Assembly: GCA_030529505.1 (NCBI GenBank)
Contig: JAUMWT010000007.1
Span: forward strand, 1-64,000
Source: Allobrachymonas sp.
GTDB lineage: Bacteria; Pseudomonadota; Gammaproteobacteria; Burkholderiales; Burkholderiaceae_C
DNA length: 64,000 bases
Reading direction: 5' to 3'
Part shown: positions 1-9,022 of the stretch, piece after piece
Layout: every line of letters starts with the position of its first letter
How positions within the stretch are numbered: the first letter of the stretch is position 1
Notes under the pieces: generated by a model
The model's input: the letters and a program-made list of their open reading frames with translations, nothing else
The model's database searches: none
What the model was told of the DNA's origin: nothing
Translations under genes and position numbers: made by a program

Positions 1-439
1 TCAAATCCGTTGTTTGATGTTGTGGCTCAATATCTCATGACGACGCTGTCTAGGCTTGCGCCCAGGATCTGTCCCAACCCATGAGGAAGCCTTGCATCCG
101 TCACCCCCTTGCCCGGCATGATCCACGGCACAAAAGTCACATCCTCACACCAAGTCAAACCGAGTGAAATCCCGCTCGCAGATGCAATCTCACTACAATG
201 AACAGACATTAAAAAAACCAGGCGCATGAGGCGTTCTGAGGCAGGCGCAAGGCGCTTGAGCGGGCCTTGGCCCTTGGGTATGGACTGTGTTCGCCTCATG
301 TTTCTTTGGCGTTTGAAAGCGCCAGCCCGCCTGGCCGCTGGCGCCAGATGGCAGGCACTTGCCAAGATGGCCCCAAAAGGCCGAGCCGTCCAAACCGTTG
401 AATAAGCGTTCTGCATATCTGTTCAGGGAGAAATGAAAA
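1..439. other. Left-edge intergenic region, no gene supported
   Basis: Nothing here reads as a complete gene. A short open frame from base 1 stops at base 84 and could be the last 27 codons of a gene lying left of the window, but it has no recognisable motif. A TACAAT sequence at 194-199 resembles a -10 element, without a convincing -35 partner. The region presumably contains the promoter of the pigment cluster that starts at 440. Long open frames on the - strand here look like GC-rich shadows. Confidence 0.4.
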
Positions 440-721
440 ATGACCCATTCGTCTGACGATGTACAAGCCCTCTTGCCTGAATTGGCAGAGCTTGTCGTGA
501 ACGCCGTCAATCTGGAAATGGACCCCGCCAGCATCGACCCCGATGCCCCGCTGTACCGCGAAGGGCTGGGGCTGGATTCGATCGACATTCTGGAAATCGC
601 CTTGGTCGTGGCGCGCAAATACGGCGCGCAGATCAAGGCGGGCGATGCCGACAACGCCCGGGTGTTCGGCTCCTTGCGCGCTCTGGCGCAATACATCGTG
701 GCCAACCGGCCCAAGGGCTGA
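440..721 (+). CDS. Acyl carrier protein of aryl-polyene cluster
   Basis: A 93-residue acyl carrier protein. Ser47 in the GLDSID motif is the expected 4'-phosphopantetheine attachment site, and the surrounding helix pattern (LYREGLGLDSIDILEIALVV) is typical of type II carrier proteins. It should hold the growing polyene chain in the cytoplasm for the ketosynthase, reductase and dehydratases encoded downstream. A GGGAG-like ribosome site lies a few bases before the ATG. It opens a run of co-directional genes. Many aryl-polyene clusters carry two ACPs; only one is visible here, and a second could lie left of the window. The ACP identity is secure; the pigment role rests on the neighbours. Confidence 0.9.
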   Translation: MTHSSDDVQALLPELAELVVNAVNLEMDPASIDPDAPLYREGLGLDSIDILEIALVVARKYGAQIKAGDADNARVFGSLRALAQYIVANRPKG

Positions 722-738
722 TTTCGGGCCAGGGCCAA

Positions 739-1701
739 TTGCGCAAGGGGTTGAGTGTGGCGCAGCCGTTTACCCATCAAGCAGCCAGCGGCCAGCAGCA
801 GGCGGCGGCTCATGATCCGGCCTGGCTGGCGGCTGCTGCAACGGCAACAGCCGGTGGGGCAAGGCCCGAGCAGCTTGCATCTGCGCCTGCCGCTGAGGCA
901 GGGCCGGGCGCCGCAGCAGCGCGGCAGCCTGCGCAGTCGCTGCTGCGCGGCCTGGGCTGGGTGCTTTATGTGGCCGCCGTTTTCTTCTGCTGCATGCAGC
1001 GCGAACCCCGCTGGTGGACGCTGCTGCCCTTCGTGCTGCCGCTGGGTTATTGGCTGGGCGCTTATCTGGCACGGCGCATGGGCCGCCCGCGCCTGCAATG
1101 GCTCTTTCAAGGCGGCCTGCTGCTGGGCGTGGTGACGCTGCTGTTCGGCTTTGGGCAGGCCCATTTCGGGGGCGTGCTCAGCCCACAGCGCATTCGCCTG
1201 TTCTATTTCTTGCAAGAGGCAGCGATGCTGTGGCTGCTGGTGGCGGTGTTTGCGCGTTCGCTCTTGCCGGGCAAAACGCCGTTGTGCTCGGCCGTGGCCG
1301 TGCTCTCGCACCCGGTGATGATGCCGGCCGTGTGGCGCTACACCCGGGGCGTGACCCTGGCCTGGGCTGTGTGGATTGCCGGCCTGTGGCTGGTTTCGGC
1401 CGGGCTGTTCGTGGCGGCATCGGCCCAGGCCTGGGCGTTTTTCTCGATGGGGCTGTTGCCGGTGCTGATTGCGGCCTTCTTCGTGGCCGAGGTGCTGCTG
1501 GGCCGCCGCCTGTTTTTGCCCAAGGCCGACCGCAGCAGCCTGTGGGCCACGCTGGCTACTGTGCGCAAGGTGAACTGGACGGCTTTTTTCATGCAACTGT
1601 TTCAAGGGCAGAGCGAGCAGGGCGCTGCAGCAAACGCGACGCGCCTGATCGGCCGGGGGCCGCAGGCCTCGGCCCCTGCGGCCGCAAGGAGCGGGCGATG
1701 A
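739..1701 (+). CDS. COG4648-type membrane protein of aryl-polyene cluster
   Basis: An integral membrane protein with about six hydrophobic segments after a 70-residue Ala/Gln-rich low-complexity N-terminus; the first is around WVLYVAAVFFCC. It matches the uncharacterised COG4648 family, regularly found between the ACP and AMP-ligase genes of aryl-polyene clusters. Its biochemical role is unknown; a scaffold or transport function is only inference. The start is uncertain: the open frame begins with TTG at 739, a GTG lies at 757, and the conserved part begins about 200 bases further on. The stop overlaps the next gene's start by ATGA, implying translational coupling. Confidence 0.75.
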   Translation: MRKGLSVAQPFTHQAASGQQQAAAHDPAWLAAAATATAGGARPEQLASAPAAEAGPGAAAARQPAQSLLRGLGWVLYVAAVFFCCMQREPRWWTLLPFVLPLGYWLGAYLARRMGRPRLQWLFQGGLLLGVVTLLFGFGQAHFGGVLSPQRIRLFYFLQEAAMLWLLVAVFARSLLPGKTPLCSAVAVLSHPVMMPAVWRYTRGVTLAWAVWIAGLWLVSAGLFVAASAQAWAFFSMGLLPVLIAAFFVAEVLLGRRLFLPKADRSSLWATLATVRKVNWTAFFMQLFQGQSEQGAAANATRLIGRGPQASAPAAARSGR

Positions 1702-3725
1702 GGCAGGAGGGCGTGCAGCACGCGCCGCACATGAGCGCCATCAGCAAAATGAACGTCAATGTGAACGTCAATGCCGATGCCAACACCCGCCTGGCTACGC
1801 AAGAGCCGGTGTGCGGCCACGCCAGCTTGCAGGCGGTGCTGGCGCACACGCGGCAGGGGCCGGTCACGGTGCAGCAATGGCTGCACGATGCGCGCCAGCT
1901 GCTGGCGCGCCTGCCTGCGGGCTGTGATCACATCGTCAACGTTTGCGAAGACCGTTACCACTTTCTGCTTGGCCTGGGCGCGTGCCTGCTGGGCGGCAAG
2001 CTCAGCTTGCAGCTCTCGTCGCTCACGCCAGCGGCCTGGGCGCAAGTGGCGCAACAAGCGCCCGATGCGCTGTGCCTGCACGATGGCCATTTGCCCGATC
2101 TGCTGAGCCATGCCGCCTTGCCCCGCCTGCATCTGGGCGAGCTGGGGCTGGGCGCAGCCAACGGCGCTGCGCGCACGGCCGATGCGCACATCCCGGCCAT
2201 TGCCGCCACGCAGATCGTGGCGCAGGTGTTCACCTCCGGCTCCACCGGCGCACCCGTGGGCCACGCCAAAACCTGGGGCAAGCTTTGCTGCAATGTGCGC
2301 GCCGAGGCGCAATTGCTGGGCCTGGCGGCGGGCCAGACCGATGCGCATGCGGCAGTGCCCTGGTGCCTGGTGGGCACGGTGCCTTCGCAGCACATGTATG
2401 GCTTTGAATCGGTCATCTTGCAGGCCCTGATCGCCGGGCACAGCCTGTGGAGCGGCCGCCCCTTTTACCCGGCAGACGTGGCCGAGGCGCTGGCCGCCGT
2501 GCCGCAGCCGCGCATGCTGGTGAGCACGCCCGTGCACCTGAAAGTGCTGGTGGAATCGGGCGTGGCCTTGCCCGCCGTGGATCGGGTGTTGTGCGCCACG
2601 GCCCCTTTGGCCGATGATCTGGCGCAGCGGGTGGAAGCGGCGCTGCAGGCGCCTTTGTTCGAGATTTACGGCAGCACCGAAACGGGGCAGATGGCCGTGC
2701 GCCAGCCGGTGCAAGGCCCGCAGTGGACGCTGTTTCCCGGCTTGGCGCTTGAAGAGGGCGCAGGCGGCCAGCTCATCGCCAGCGGCGGCCATCTGGAAGG
2801 ACGCATTCCGCTTTCTGACCAGATCGAGCGGCTGGACGCGCGCCGCTTCTTGCTGCGCGGGCGCTCGGCCGACATGGTCAATATCGCGGGCAAGCGTTCG
2901 TCGCTGGCGCATTTGAACAGCGTGCTGGCGCGCATCAGCGGCATAGAAGACGGCGCCTTCTTTTTGCCCGACGAACGCAGCGCGGATGCCGCCAGCATGC
3001 AGGCAGCGGAGCGCGCGCCTGCAAAGGCATCTGATGCCGGGCAGCGGCCCGTGCAACGCCTGTGCCTGGTGGCCGTTGCGCCGGGCTTGCAGGCTGATGC
3101 GGTGATGCGCCTGCTGCGCCAGCACATCGACGATGTGTTTTTGCCCCGCCCGCTGATTCTGCTGGACCAGCTGCCGCGCAACGCCACCGGCAAACTGCCG
3201 CAGGCGGCCTTGCAGGCCATTTACGAACAACACATGGCGCAGGTGGGGACACGGGCCGTTGGCGTAGAGAAAGATGAGCGGGAAGCTGCCGCGGCCCAGG
3301 AGGCAGGAAAGCTGCCCGCTGCGGCAGCGCCAGCGCCTCAGGCAAGCGCGTTGGATCTTTCGGCCAGCCGGCGTTGGCAAGTGCCTTTGCAGCATCCGGC
3401 GTTTGCGGGGCATTTTCCGGGCCACCCGGTGCTGCCGGGCGCGCTGCTGTTGCAGCAGTGCCTCGATCTGTGCCGCGAACGCAGCCAGGCGCTGGCGCCC
3501 GAGCGGACAGCCGAATGGGCGCAAGGGCATTGGCTGGTGCAATCGGCCAAGTTTCTGCAAACCTGCCATCCGGGCGATGAGTTGCTGCTGCAAGTCGAAC
3601 CCAAATCCGCACCGGCAGGGCAAGCAACCGCGGATTGGAACGGGGCTTGGGCGTTTCGCGTGCTGCGCGATCAGGCCGTGGTCATGAGCGGCGTGGCGCA
3701 AGCTGTGGCCGGATCGGCGGGTTGA
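1698..3725 (+). CDS. AMP-ligase fused to a hotdog 3-hydroxyacyl-ACP dehydratase domain
   Basis: A 675-residue two-domain protein. Residues about 30-510 are an ANL-family acyl/aryl-AMP ligase: a TSGSTGAP phosphate loop near residue 178, YGSTETG near 323 and a C-terminal NATGK catalytic lysine near 499. After a low-complexity linker, residues about 555-675 form a hotdog domain with the FabZ/FabA-like motif HFPGHPVLPG. In well-studied aryl-polyene clusters the ligase (ApeH) and dehydratase (ApeI) are separate; here they are one chain. The expected role is loading the aromatic starter onto the ACP plus dehydration of 3-hydroxyacyl intermediates. The ATG at 1698 overlaps the upstream stop; the longer open frame to the left is out-of-frame sequence of the previous gene. 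Confidence 0.88.
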   Translation: MRQEGVQHAPHMSAISKMNVNVNVNADANTRLATQEPVCGHASLQAVLAHTRQGPVTVQQWLHDARQLLARLPAGCDHIVNVCEDRYHFLLGLGACLLGGKLSLQLSSLTPAAWAQVAQQAPDALCLHDGHLPDLLSHAALPRLHLGELGLGAANGAARTADAHIPAIAATQIVAQVFTSGSTGAPVGHAKTWGKLCCNVRAEAQLLGLAAGQTDAHAAVPWCLVGTVPSQHMYGFESVILQALIAGHSLWSGRPFYPADVAEALAAVPQPRMLVSTPVHLKVLVESGVALPAVDRVLCATAPLADDLAQRVEAALQAPLFEIYGSTETGQMAVRQPVQGPQWTLFPGLALEEGAGGQLIASGGHLEGRIPLSDQIERLDARRFLLRGRSADMVNIAGKRSSLAHLNSVLARISGIEDGAFFLPDERSADAASMQAAERAPAKASDAGQRPVQRLCLVAVAPGLQADAVMRLLRQHIDDVFLPRPLILLDQLPRNATGKLPQAALQAIYEQHMAQVGTRAVGVEKDEREAAAAQEAGKLPAAAAPAPQASALDLSASRRWQVPLQHPAFAGHFPGHPVLPGALLLQQCLDLCRERSQALAPERTAEWAQGHWLVQSAKFLQTCHPGDELLLQVEPKSAPAGQATADWNGAWAFRVLRDQAVVMSGVAQAVAGSAG

Positions 3726-3741
3726 AAAAGCGGCACCCAGT

Positions 3742-4710
3742 ATGTTGAACCCCAGCTCCTCGCCCGCTTCTGCTGCTCAAGCGCAGACCGACTGGACGCA
3801 ACGCAAAGAGCGCAGCCAGCGCCCGGTGGTGCGCTTCATGGTGTGGCTCTCGCTGCTGCTGGGGCGGCGCGCCAGCCGTTGGGTGCTGCGCGGCATCGCT
3901 TTTTATTTCTTGCTGTTTGCGCCCCAGGCGCGTGCGGCCTTGCAGGGCTATTACCAGCGCCTGTGGCAGCGCCGCGCCAGTTGGGGCGAGTTGTACCGCC
4001 ACTTCTTCAGCTTTGCCAGCGTGATTCATGACCGGGTGTTTTTGCTGGCCGGGCAAGGCGGGCAGATTGATATCCGGCTCGAAGGCGAAGACCGCCATGC
4101 GCTGGAGCAAGTCTTGCAGCAGCGCCAAGGGGTGGTGATTCTGGGTGCGCACTTTGGCAGTTTCGAGGCGCTCAAAGTGCTGGGCGAGCAAAACGGGCAA
4201 ACCGTGTACATGCTCATGTACGGCGAAAACGCCGACAAGCTCAACAGCACTCTGGCCGCGATCAACCCGCAGGCTGCTGCGCAGGTGATTGCGCTCAACC
4301 GCGTGGATTCGATGCTGCGCGCGCAAGAGCAGCTGGCGCAGGGCCATTGGCTGGGCCTGCTGGCCGACCGCACTTTTGCCAACGATGAAACGGCCCCGCA
4401 AACCTTTTTGGGCGATACGGCCCGCCTGCCCACCGGCCCGCTGCGGCTGGCGGCCATGCTGGGCTGCCCCGTGGTGTTTCTGGCAGCGGCCTATGTGGGG
4501 GGCAGGCACTATCAGGTGCATGCCCGCGTGCTGGGCGACTTTGCCCACTGCCCGCGTGCCGGGCGCGAGGCCCGCATGCAGCAATTGCAGCAAGCCTACG
4601 TGCAGCAGCTTGAAGACGTTTGCCGCCGCTACCCGCACAACTGGTTCAATTTTTTCGATTTCTGGTCAAGCGCTGCTGGGGCTGAGCCCGATGCGCATGG
4701 GCGCAGATGA
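3742..4710 (+). CDS. LpxL/HtrB-type lysophospholipid acyltransferase
   Basis: A 322-residue inner-membrane-associated acyltransferase of the LPLAT family. The GAHFGSFE sequence supplies the H-X4-E catalytic motif (residues about 136-141), and a hydrophobic stretch around LRGIAFYFLLFAP fits a membrane anchor. Family members transfer acyl groups to lipid A precursors or, in aryl-polyene clusters, are thought to build the lipid carrying the polyene. The start follows the upstream stop by 16 bases. The last residues are hydrophilic and low in complexity. The substrate is inferred from context only. Confidence 0.85.
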   Translation: MLNPSSSPASAAQAQTDWTQRKERSQRPVVRFMVWLSLLLGRRASRWVLRGIAFYFLLFAPQARAALQGYYQRLWQRRASWGELYRHFFSFASVIHDRVFLLAGQGGQIDIRLEGEDRHALEQVLQQRQGVVILGAHFGSFEALKVLGEQNGQTVYMLMYGENADKLNSTLAAINPQAAAQVIALNRVDSMLRAQEQLAQGHWLGLLADRTFANDETAPQTFLGDTARLPTGPLRLAAMLGCPVVFLAAAYVGGRHYQVHARVLGDFAHCPRAGREARMQQLQQAYVQQLEDVCRRYPHNWFNFFDFWSSAAGAEPDAHGRR

Positions 4711-4779
4711 GGGCCTCGCGCTGGCCGGACGCCTGGGCTGCTCGCTTGAGCGCCCACAGATTTTTTCAAAGGTGAAACC

Positions 4780-5439
4780 ATGCATTCCATCCGCTTTGTT
4801 TCTTTTCTGCACATGATGCGTTTGCATTTGCGCCCACTGGCCGCGGGTGCTTGTACCGTGGCGTTGCTGGGTGCGGTGCCATCGGTCTGGGCCTTTGATC
4901 TGGGCACGCTCATGCAGAACCTGGGCAAGCACAAAGAGCGGCACGGCCAGTTCGTGGAAACGCGGCATTTGGCCGTGCTCAAGCAGCCGTTGCGCTCCAG
5001 CGGCGAGGTGCGCTACGTGGCGCCCGATCTGTTCGAGAAAAAAACGCTGGAGCCCGCGCCAGACGTGATGCAGGTCAAGGGCGATCAGCTCTATATGGAA
5101 AAAGACGGGCGCAAGTACCGCATCCAGCTCAGCAAGCAGCCGCAAGTGGCGGCGTTTGTGGATGCGATTGCCGGCCTGCTCAAGGGCGATGCGCAAACGC
5201 TCATGCGCACCTACGAGCATCAGCTCGAAGGCCAGGCCAGCCAATGGACGCTGACGCTGGTGCCCAAAGACCGGAAGATGCGCGGCATCGTGCGCCAGAT
5301 CATCGCCAAGGGCGATCAGGATCAGCTGCGCAGCATCGAGTATTTGCAGGCCGATGGCGACCGCTCGGTGATGGTGGTGCAGCCTCTGGTGGCACGCCAG
5401 GCCCAGCAACAGGCCCAGTCGGCATCGCAGGCCAAATAA
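4780..5439 (+). CDS. LolA-like outer-membrane lipoprotein carrier
   Basis: A 219-residue secreted protein. The signal peptide includes the hydrophobic run ACTVALLGAVPSVWA, with cleavage expected after VWA. The mature part resembles LolA-related carriers (FVETRHLAVLKQPLRSSGEV, then a YVAPDLFEKKTLEP strand pattern). LolA-like proteins in aryl-polyene clusters are thought to ferry the lipid-linked polyene across the periplasm after export by the MMPL protein encoded next. An AAGGTGA ribosome site precedes the ATG. It is distinct from housekeeping LolA by context; the pigment cargo is inference. Confidence 0.82.
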   Translation: MHSIRFVSFLHMMRLHLRPLAAGACTVALLGAVPSVWAFDLGTLMQNLGKHKERHGQFVETRHLAVLKQPLRSSGEVRYVAPDLFEKKTLEPAPDVMQVKGDQLYMEKDGRKYRIQLSKQPQVAAFVDAIAGLLKGDAQTLMRTYEHQLEGQASQWTLTLVPKDRKMRGIVRQIIAKGDQDQLRSIEYLQADGDRSVMVVQPLVARQAQQQAQSASQAK

Positions 5440-5478
5440 GGCCGGGCACAGCTTGAACGGCCAGGGAGCCAGCGGCGC

Positions 5479-7989
5479 ATGAAGGCGTGGATGTGGCGAA
5501 ACAAGGCGGTGTGGCTGTGGGCGCTGGGCCTGCTGGCCGCCGTTGGGGTGATTGCGCGCAGCAGCTTCACCACCGACATGAGCGCCTTTTTGCCGCAAAG
5601 CCCCAGCCGCCAGCAGCAGCTGTTGGTGAATCAGATCACGCGGGGCAGCCTTTCGCGCATGCTGCTGCTGGGGCTGGAAGGCGGCACGCCCGAACAGCGC
5701 ACGCAAGCCTCGCGGCAACTGGCCGCGCAGATGCGCGCCGCGCAACGCTTTGCCATCGTGAGCAATGGCGAGACGGAAGCGTTCGAGCGCGACCGCGCCT
5801 TCGTGTTTGCGCACCGCTATCTGCTCAGCCCCGCCATGACCGAGGAACGTTTCAGCGAGCCGGGCTTGCGCCGTGCCATCGCGCAATCGGTGCAGAACCT
5901 GGCTTCGCCCGCAGGCCTTTTGCTCAAGCAGCTTTTCACGCGCGACCCCACCGGTGAAGTGCTGGCGCTGATGCAAGACATGGCCGCGAGCGACCGCCCC
6001 GCCGAAGGCGAGGTATGGGCATCGCGCGATGGGCAGCGCGCCTTGCTGCTGGCGCAAACGCTGGCGGCGGGGTCGGACACCGATGCCCACGCGCAAACCC
6101 TGCAGGAGCTGCAGCAGATTTTTGCCCGCATGCAAGCCGCGCAGTCCGAACTGGCCGATCTGCGCCTGTTGTTGGCGGGCGCGCCCGTTTTGGCGGTAGA
6201 AGCCAGCGCCACCATCCGCAGCGAAGCGGTGCGCCTGTCGCTGGGCGGGGCAGCAGCCGTGATCCTGCTGCTGCTGTGGATTTACCGCTCGCCCGCCACG
6301 GTGGGCATCAGCCTGCTGCCGGTGCTTTCGGGCGTGCTGGCGGGTATCGCCTGCGTGAGCCTGCGCCACGGCGTGGTGCATGGCGTGACCGTGGGCTTTG
6401 GCACCACTTTGATGGGCGAGGCCATCGACTACAGCATCTACTACTTCGTGCAATCCGCCCCGGTGGGTGGGCAGGGCCGTGCGGGCATCAGTGGCGATGC
6501 GCGCCTGCGGCCTGAAGCATGGCGCCAGCGTTTCTGGCCCACCATCCGCTTAGGCCTGCTGACCTCGGTCTGCGGCTTTGCCGCGCTGGTGTTTGCGGGC
6601 TTCAGCGGCCTGGCGCAGCTGGGGCTGTATTCCATCGTGGGGCTGGTGGTGGCCGCGCTCGTCACGCGCTTTGTGTTGCCCTGCCTGCCCGTGCAGCGGG
6701 TGGATTGGAACCATGCCAGTCGCACAGGTGCCTGGCTGGCGCAGGCTGTGGCGCGCTTGCAGCGCCTGCGCTTGGCCGTGTGGGGTTTGCTGCTGGCCTC
6801 TGCCTTGGTGATTGCCCACAGCGTGTGGCAGCAGGGCAGCATCTGGAACAAGAACCTGGCCGCGCTCAACCCGGCCTCGAAAGAATTGCAGGCGCTGGAT
6901 GCCGCCTTGCGCCGCGACCTGGGCAACCCCGACACCACTTCGCTGGTGGTGGCCAGCGCGCCCAACGAGCAAGCTGCGCTGCAACAGGCCGAGCAGGTGT
7001 CGCCCGTGCTGCAAGCCCTGGTGGATGAAGGCGTGATTGCCAGCTTCGAATCGCCCGCGCGCTTTTTGCCCAGCGACGTCACGCAGCGCCGCCGCCAGCA
7101 GGCCTTGCCAGCGGCCGATGTGCTGCAAGAACGCCTGCAAAGTGCCGTGCGTGATCTGCCGGTGGACGCCGCCGTGCTGCAACCCTTTGTGCAAGACGTG
7201 GCCCAGGCGCGCGCCGCGCCCTTGCTCAACCGGCAGGCCCTGCAAGGCACGGCCTTGGGGCTGGCGGTCGATGCCATGTTGCAGCCGCAGGGCGCAGGCG
7301 TGGCCGCGCTGCTGCCCGTGCGCGGCTTGAGCGATGCCAGCGGGCAAGCCGCCAGTGTGGATGGCGCAGCCGTGCAGCGCGCCTTGCAAGCGGCTGGCTT
7401 GGCGCACGCTGCGGAAACGGCAAATACAGCAGGCACCCATCAAGATGATGCAGGCGCAGGCGTTTTCTTCATCGACATCGGGCAGGAAACGGCCGAGCTG
7501 TACAGCCGCTATTTTCAAGAGGCGCTTTCGATGGCGCTGCTGGGTTTACTCGCCATTGCCGTGCTGCTGGCGGCCACGCTGTGCAGCATCCGCCGCATGC
7601 TGCGTGTGCTGCTGCCCCTGGCCGTGGCCGAGCTGGCCGTGGTGGCCGGCTTGCTGTTGAGCGGGCAGACGCTGACGCTGATGCATTTCATCGGCCTGTT
7701 GCTGATCGTGGCGGTGGGCTCGAACTACACCTTGTTCTTTGATCGCTACGACCTGCGCAGCGAAGGCCAAACGCTGACGCTGGCTTCGCTGCTCGTGGCC
7801 AATATCGCCACGGTTTTGGGTTTTGGCGTGCTGGCGTTTTCGCAATTTCCGGTGCTGCATGCCATTGGCCGCACCGTGGCGCCGGGCGCGCTGCTGGCCT
7901 TTGTGCTGGCGGCCATGAGTGCCGCAGGCACAGCCGAAGAAGCGGAGCAAGCGCCCGCGCAGCGTGAAGGAGGGGCGCAGCATGCATGA
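5479..7989 (+). CDS. MMPL/RND-family exporter
   Basis: An 836-residue inner-membrane transporter with the duplicated RND/MMPL layout: one N-terminal helix, a large periplasmic loop, a block of helices around residues 250-420 (including GTTLMGEAIDYSIYYFV), a second periplasmic loop, and a C-terminal block around 675-815. Members move lipids and glycolipids; the copy in aryl-polyene and xanthomonadin clusters is the presumed pigment-lipid exporter. It lies between the LolA-like carrier and the polysaccharide deacetylase and overlaps the latter's start by 8 bases. The tail (AEEAEQAPAQREGG) is charged and low-complexity. Confidence 0.88.
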   Translation: MKAWMWRNKAVWLWALGLLAAVGVIARSSFTTDMSAFLPQSPSRQQQLLVNQITRGSLSRMLLLGLEGGTPEQRTQASRQLAAQMRAAQRFAIVSNGETEAFERDRAFVFAHRYLLSPAMTEERFSEPGLRRAIAQSVQNLASPAGLLLKQLFTRDPTGEVLALMQDMAASDRPAEGEVWASRDGQRALLLAQTLAAGSDTDAHAQTLQELQQIFARMQAAQSELADLRLLLAGAPVLAVEASATIRSEAVRLSLGGAAAVILLLLWIYRSPATVGISLLPVLSGVLAGIACVSLRHGVVHGVTVGFGTTLMGEAIDYSIYYFVQSAPVGGQGRAGISGDARLRPEAWRQRFWPTIRLGLLTSVCGFAALVFAGFSGLAQLGLYSIVGLVVAALVTRFVLPCLPVQRVDWNHASRTGAWLAQAVARLQRLRLAVWGLLLASALVIAHSVWQQGSIWNKNLAALNPASKELQALDAALRRDLGNPDTTSLVVASAPNEQAALQQAEQVSPVLQALVDEGVIASFESPARFLPSDVTQRRRQQALPAADVLQERLQSAVRDLPVDAAVLQPFVQDVAQARAAPLLNRQALQGTALGLAVDAMLQPQGAGVAALLPVRGLSDASGQAASVDGAAVQRALQAAGLAHAAETANTAGTHQDDAGAGVFFIDIGQETAELYSRYFQEALSMALLGLLAIAVLLAATLCSIRRMLRVLLPLAVAELAVVAGLLLSGQTLTLMHFIGLLLIVAVGSNYTLFFDRYDLRSEGQTLTLASLLVANIATVLGFGVLAFSQFPVLHAIGRTVAPGALLAFVLAAMSAAGTAEEAEQAPAQREGGAQHA

Positions 7990-9022
7990 GCCGAGTCGCC
8001 TTCAATCATTCAATCCTTCCCATGCAGTTGGCTCAGACGCAGCGCCAAGGCAGGCGGCGGCATCAACAGCCGCTGCGGCCCACGCCCCTGCTATCGGCTC
8101 CGTTGGCCCCGTTGGCAACACAGCCCCTGTGCCGCGACGCTGGCGGCCCGTGCCCTTCATCGCTATCAGCATCGCGCTGCACGTGGCTTGTTTGCTGGCG
8201 TGTGTGCTGTGGCCCGCGCAATGGCCCTGGTGGTTGGCGGCTGTGCTGGGCAATCAGGCGCTGATCGTGGCGCTGGTGTTTTTGCCGCGTGCGCAGGCGC
8301 TGGGCCGCACCGTGACGCGCTTGCCTGCTCCTGCCGCCATGCAGGGCTGGGTGGCGCTCACGTTTGACGATGGCCCCGATCCGGCCGTCACGCCGCAGGT
8401 ACTGGAGCTGCTCGATCGCTACCAGGCCAAGGCCAGCTTCTTTTGCATTGGCGTAGCTGTGCAGCGGCACCCCGATCTGGTACGCGAGATCATCGCGCGC
8501 GGCCACAGTGTGGAAAACCACAGCCACAGCCATTCGCCGCTGTTTGCCTTTTGGGGCTGCGGGCGCATGCGGCAAGACATTGAACGGTTGCAGCAAGCCG
8601 TGCAGGGCATCACTGGTACGTGGCCGCGCTTTTTCCGGCCCACGGCGGGTTTTCGCAACCCGCTGCTCGATGGGGTGCTGGCCCGCACCGGCTTGCATCT
8701 GGTGATGTGGACGCGCCGGGGTTTTGACACCCGCTGCCGCAGCGCCCACACCGTGCGCGAGCGCCTGTTGCGTGGTTTGCGCGCGGGCGACATTCTGCTG
8801 CTGCACGATGGCAATGCCGCCCGCACCGAGCAGGGCGAGCCGCTGGTGCTGGCCGTGCTCCCCGCGGTGCTGCAAGCGCTGCAAGATCAGGGCCTGCAAG
8901 CCGTGACTTTGCGGCAGGGTTTGGCCGGTTTGCTGGATGATGCCGGTCCCACGCCAGAATCTGCCGCGCCCCAATCCGCGACCAGCTGCCCCTCTCTGCC
9001 AACGAACAACATCACGCCATGA
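7982..9022 (+). CDS. Membrane-anchored polysaccharide deacetylase (NodB domain)
   Basis: A 346-residue protein. About 55 low-complexity residues precede two hydrophobic segments (around FIAISIALHVACLLACVLWP and WWLAAVLGNQALIVALVFLP), followed by a NodB/CE4 domain. The catalytic motifs TFDDGPDP (residues about 126-133), ENHSHSHS (about 178-185) and LLLHDGNA are present, so the metal-binding Asp/His residues appear intact. CE4 enzymes remove N- or O-acetyl groups from glycans. This suggests the polyene lipid has a sugar-containing head group, although no glycosyltransferase is visible in the window. A GGAGGGG site precedes the ATG at 7982, chosen over in-frame upstream codons lying inside the exporter gene. 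Confidence 0.85.
   Translation: MHEPSRLQSFNPSHAVGSDAAPRQAAASTAAAAHAPAIGSVGPVGNTAPVPRRWRPVPFIAISIALHVACLLACVLWPAQWPWWLAAVLGNQALIVALVFLPRAQALGRTVTRLPAPAAMQGWVALTFDDGPDPAVTPQVLELLDRYQAKASFFCIGVAVQRHPDLVREIIARGHSVENHSHSHSPLFAFWGCGRMRQDIERLQQAVQGITGTWPRFFRPTAGFRNPLLDGVLARTGLHLVMWTRRGFDTRCRSAHTVRERLLRGLRAGDILLLHDGNAARTEQGEPLVLAVLPAVLQALQDQGLQAVTLRQGLAGLLDDAGPTPESAAPQSATSCPSLPTNNITP

Noticed and set aside
1..84. C-terminal end of an upstream gene
   Set aside because: Only 27 codons, with rare codons and no identifiable family; too little to call.
194..199. -10 element TACAAT as pigment-cluster promoter
   Set aside because: No acceptable -35 sequence 16-18 bases upstream.
193..1605. Long - strand open frame over the ACP and COG4648 genes
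   Set aside because: The product is Gln/His/Arg/Pro-rich without motifs, and the + strand genes are clearly real.
1602..3701. 699-codon - strand frame opposite the ligase fusion
   Set aside because: Low-complexity His/Arg/Gln-rich translation, typical antisense shadow.
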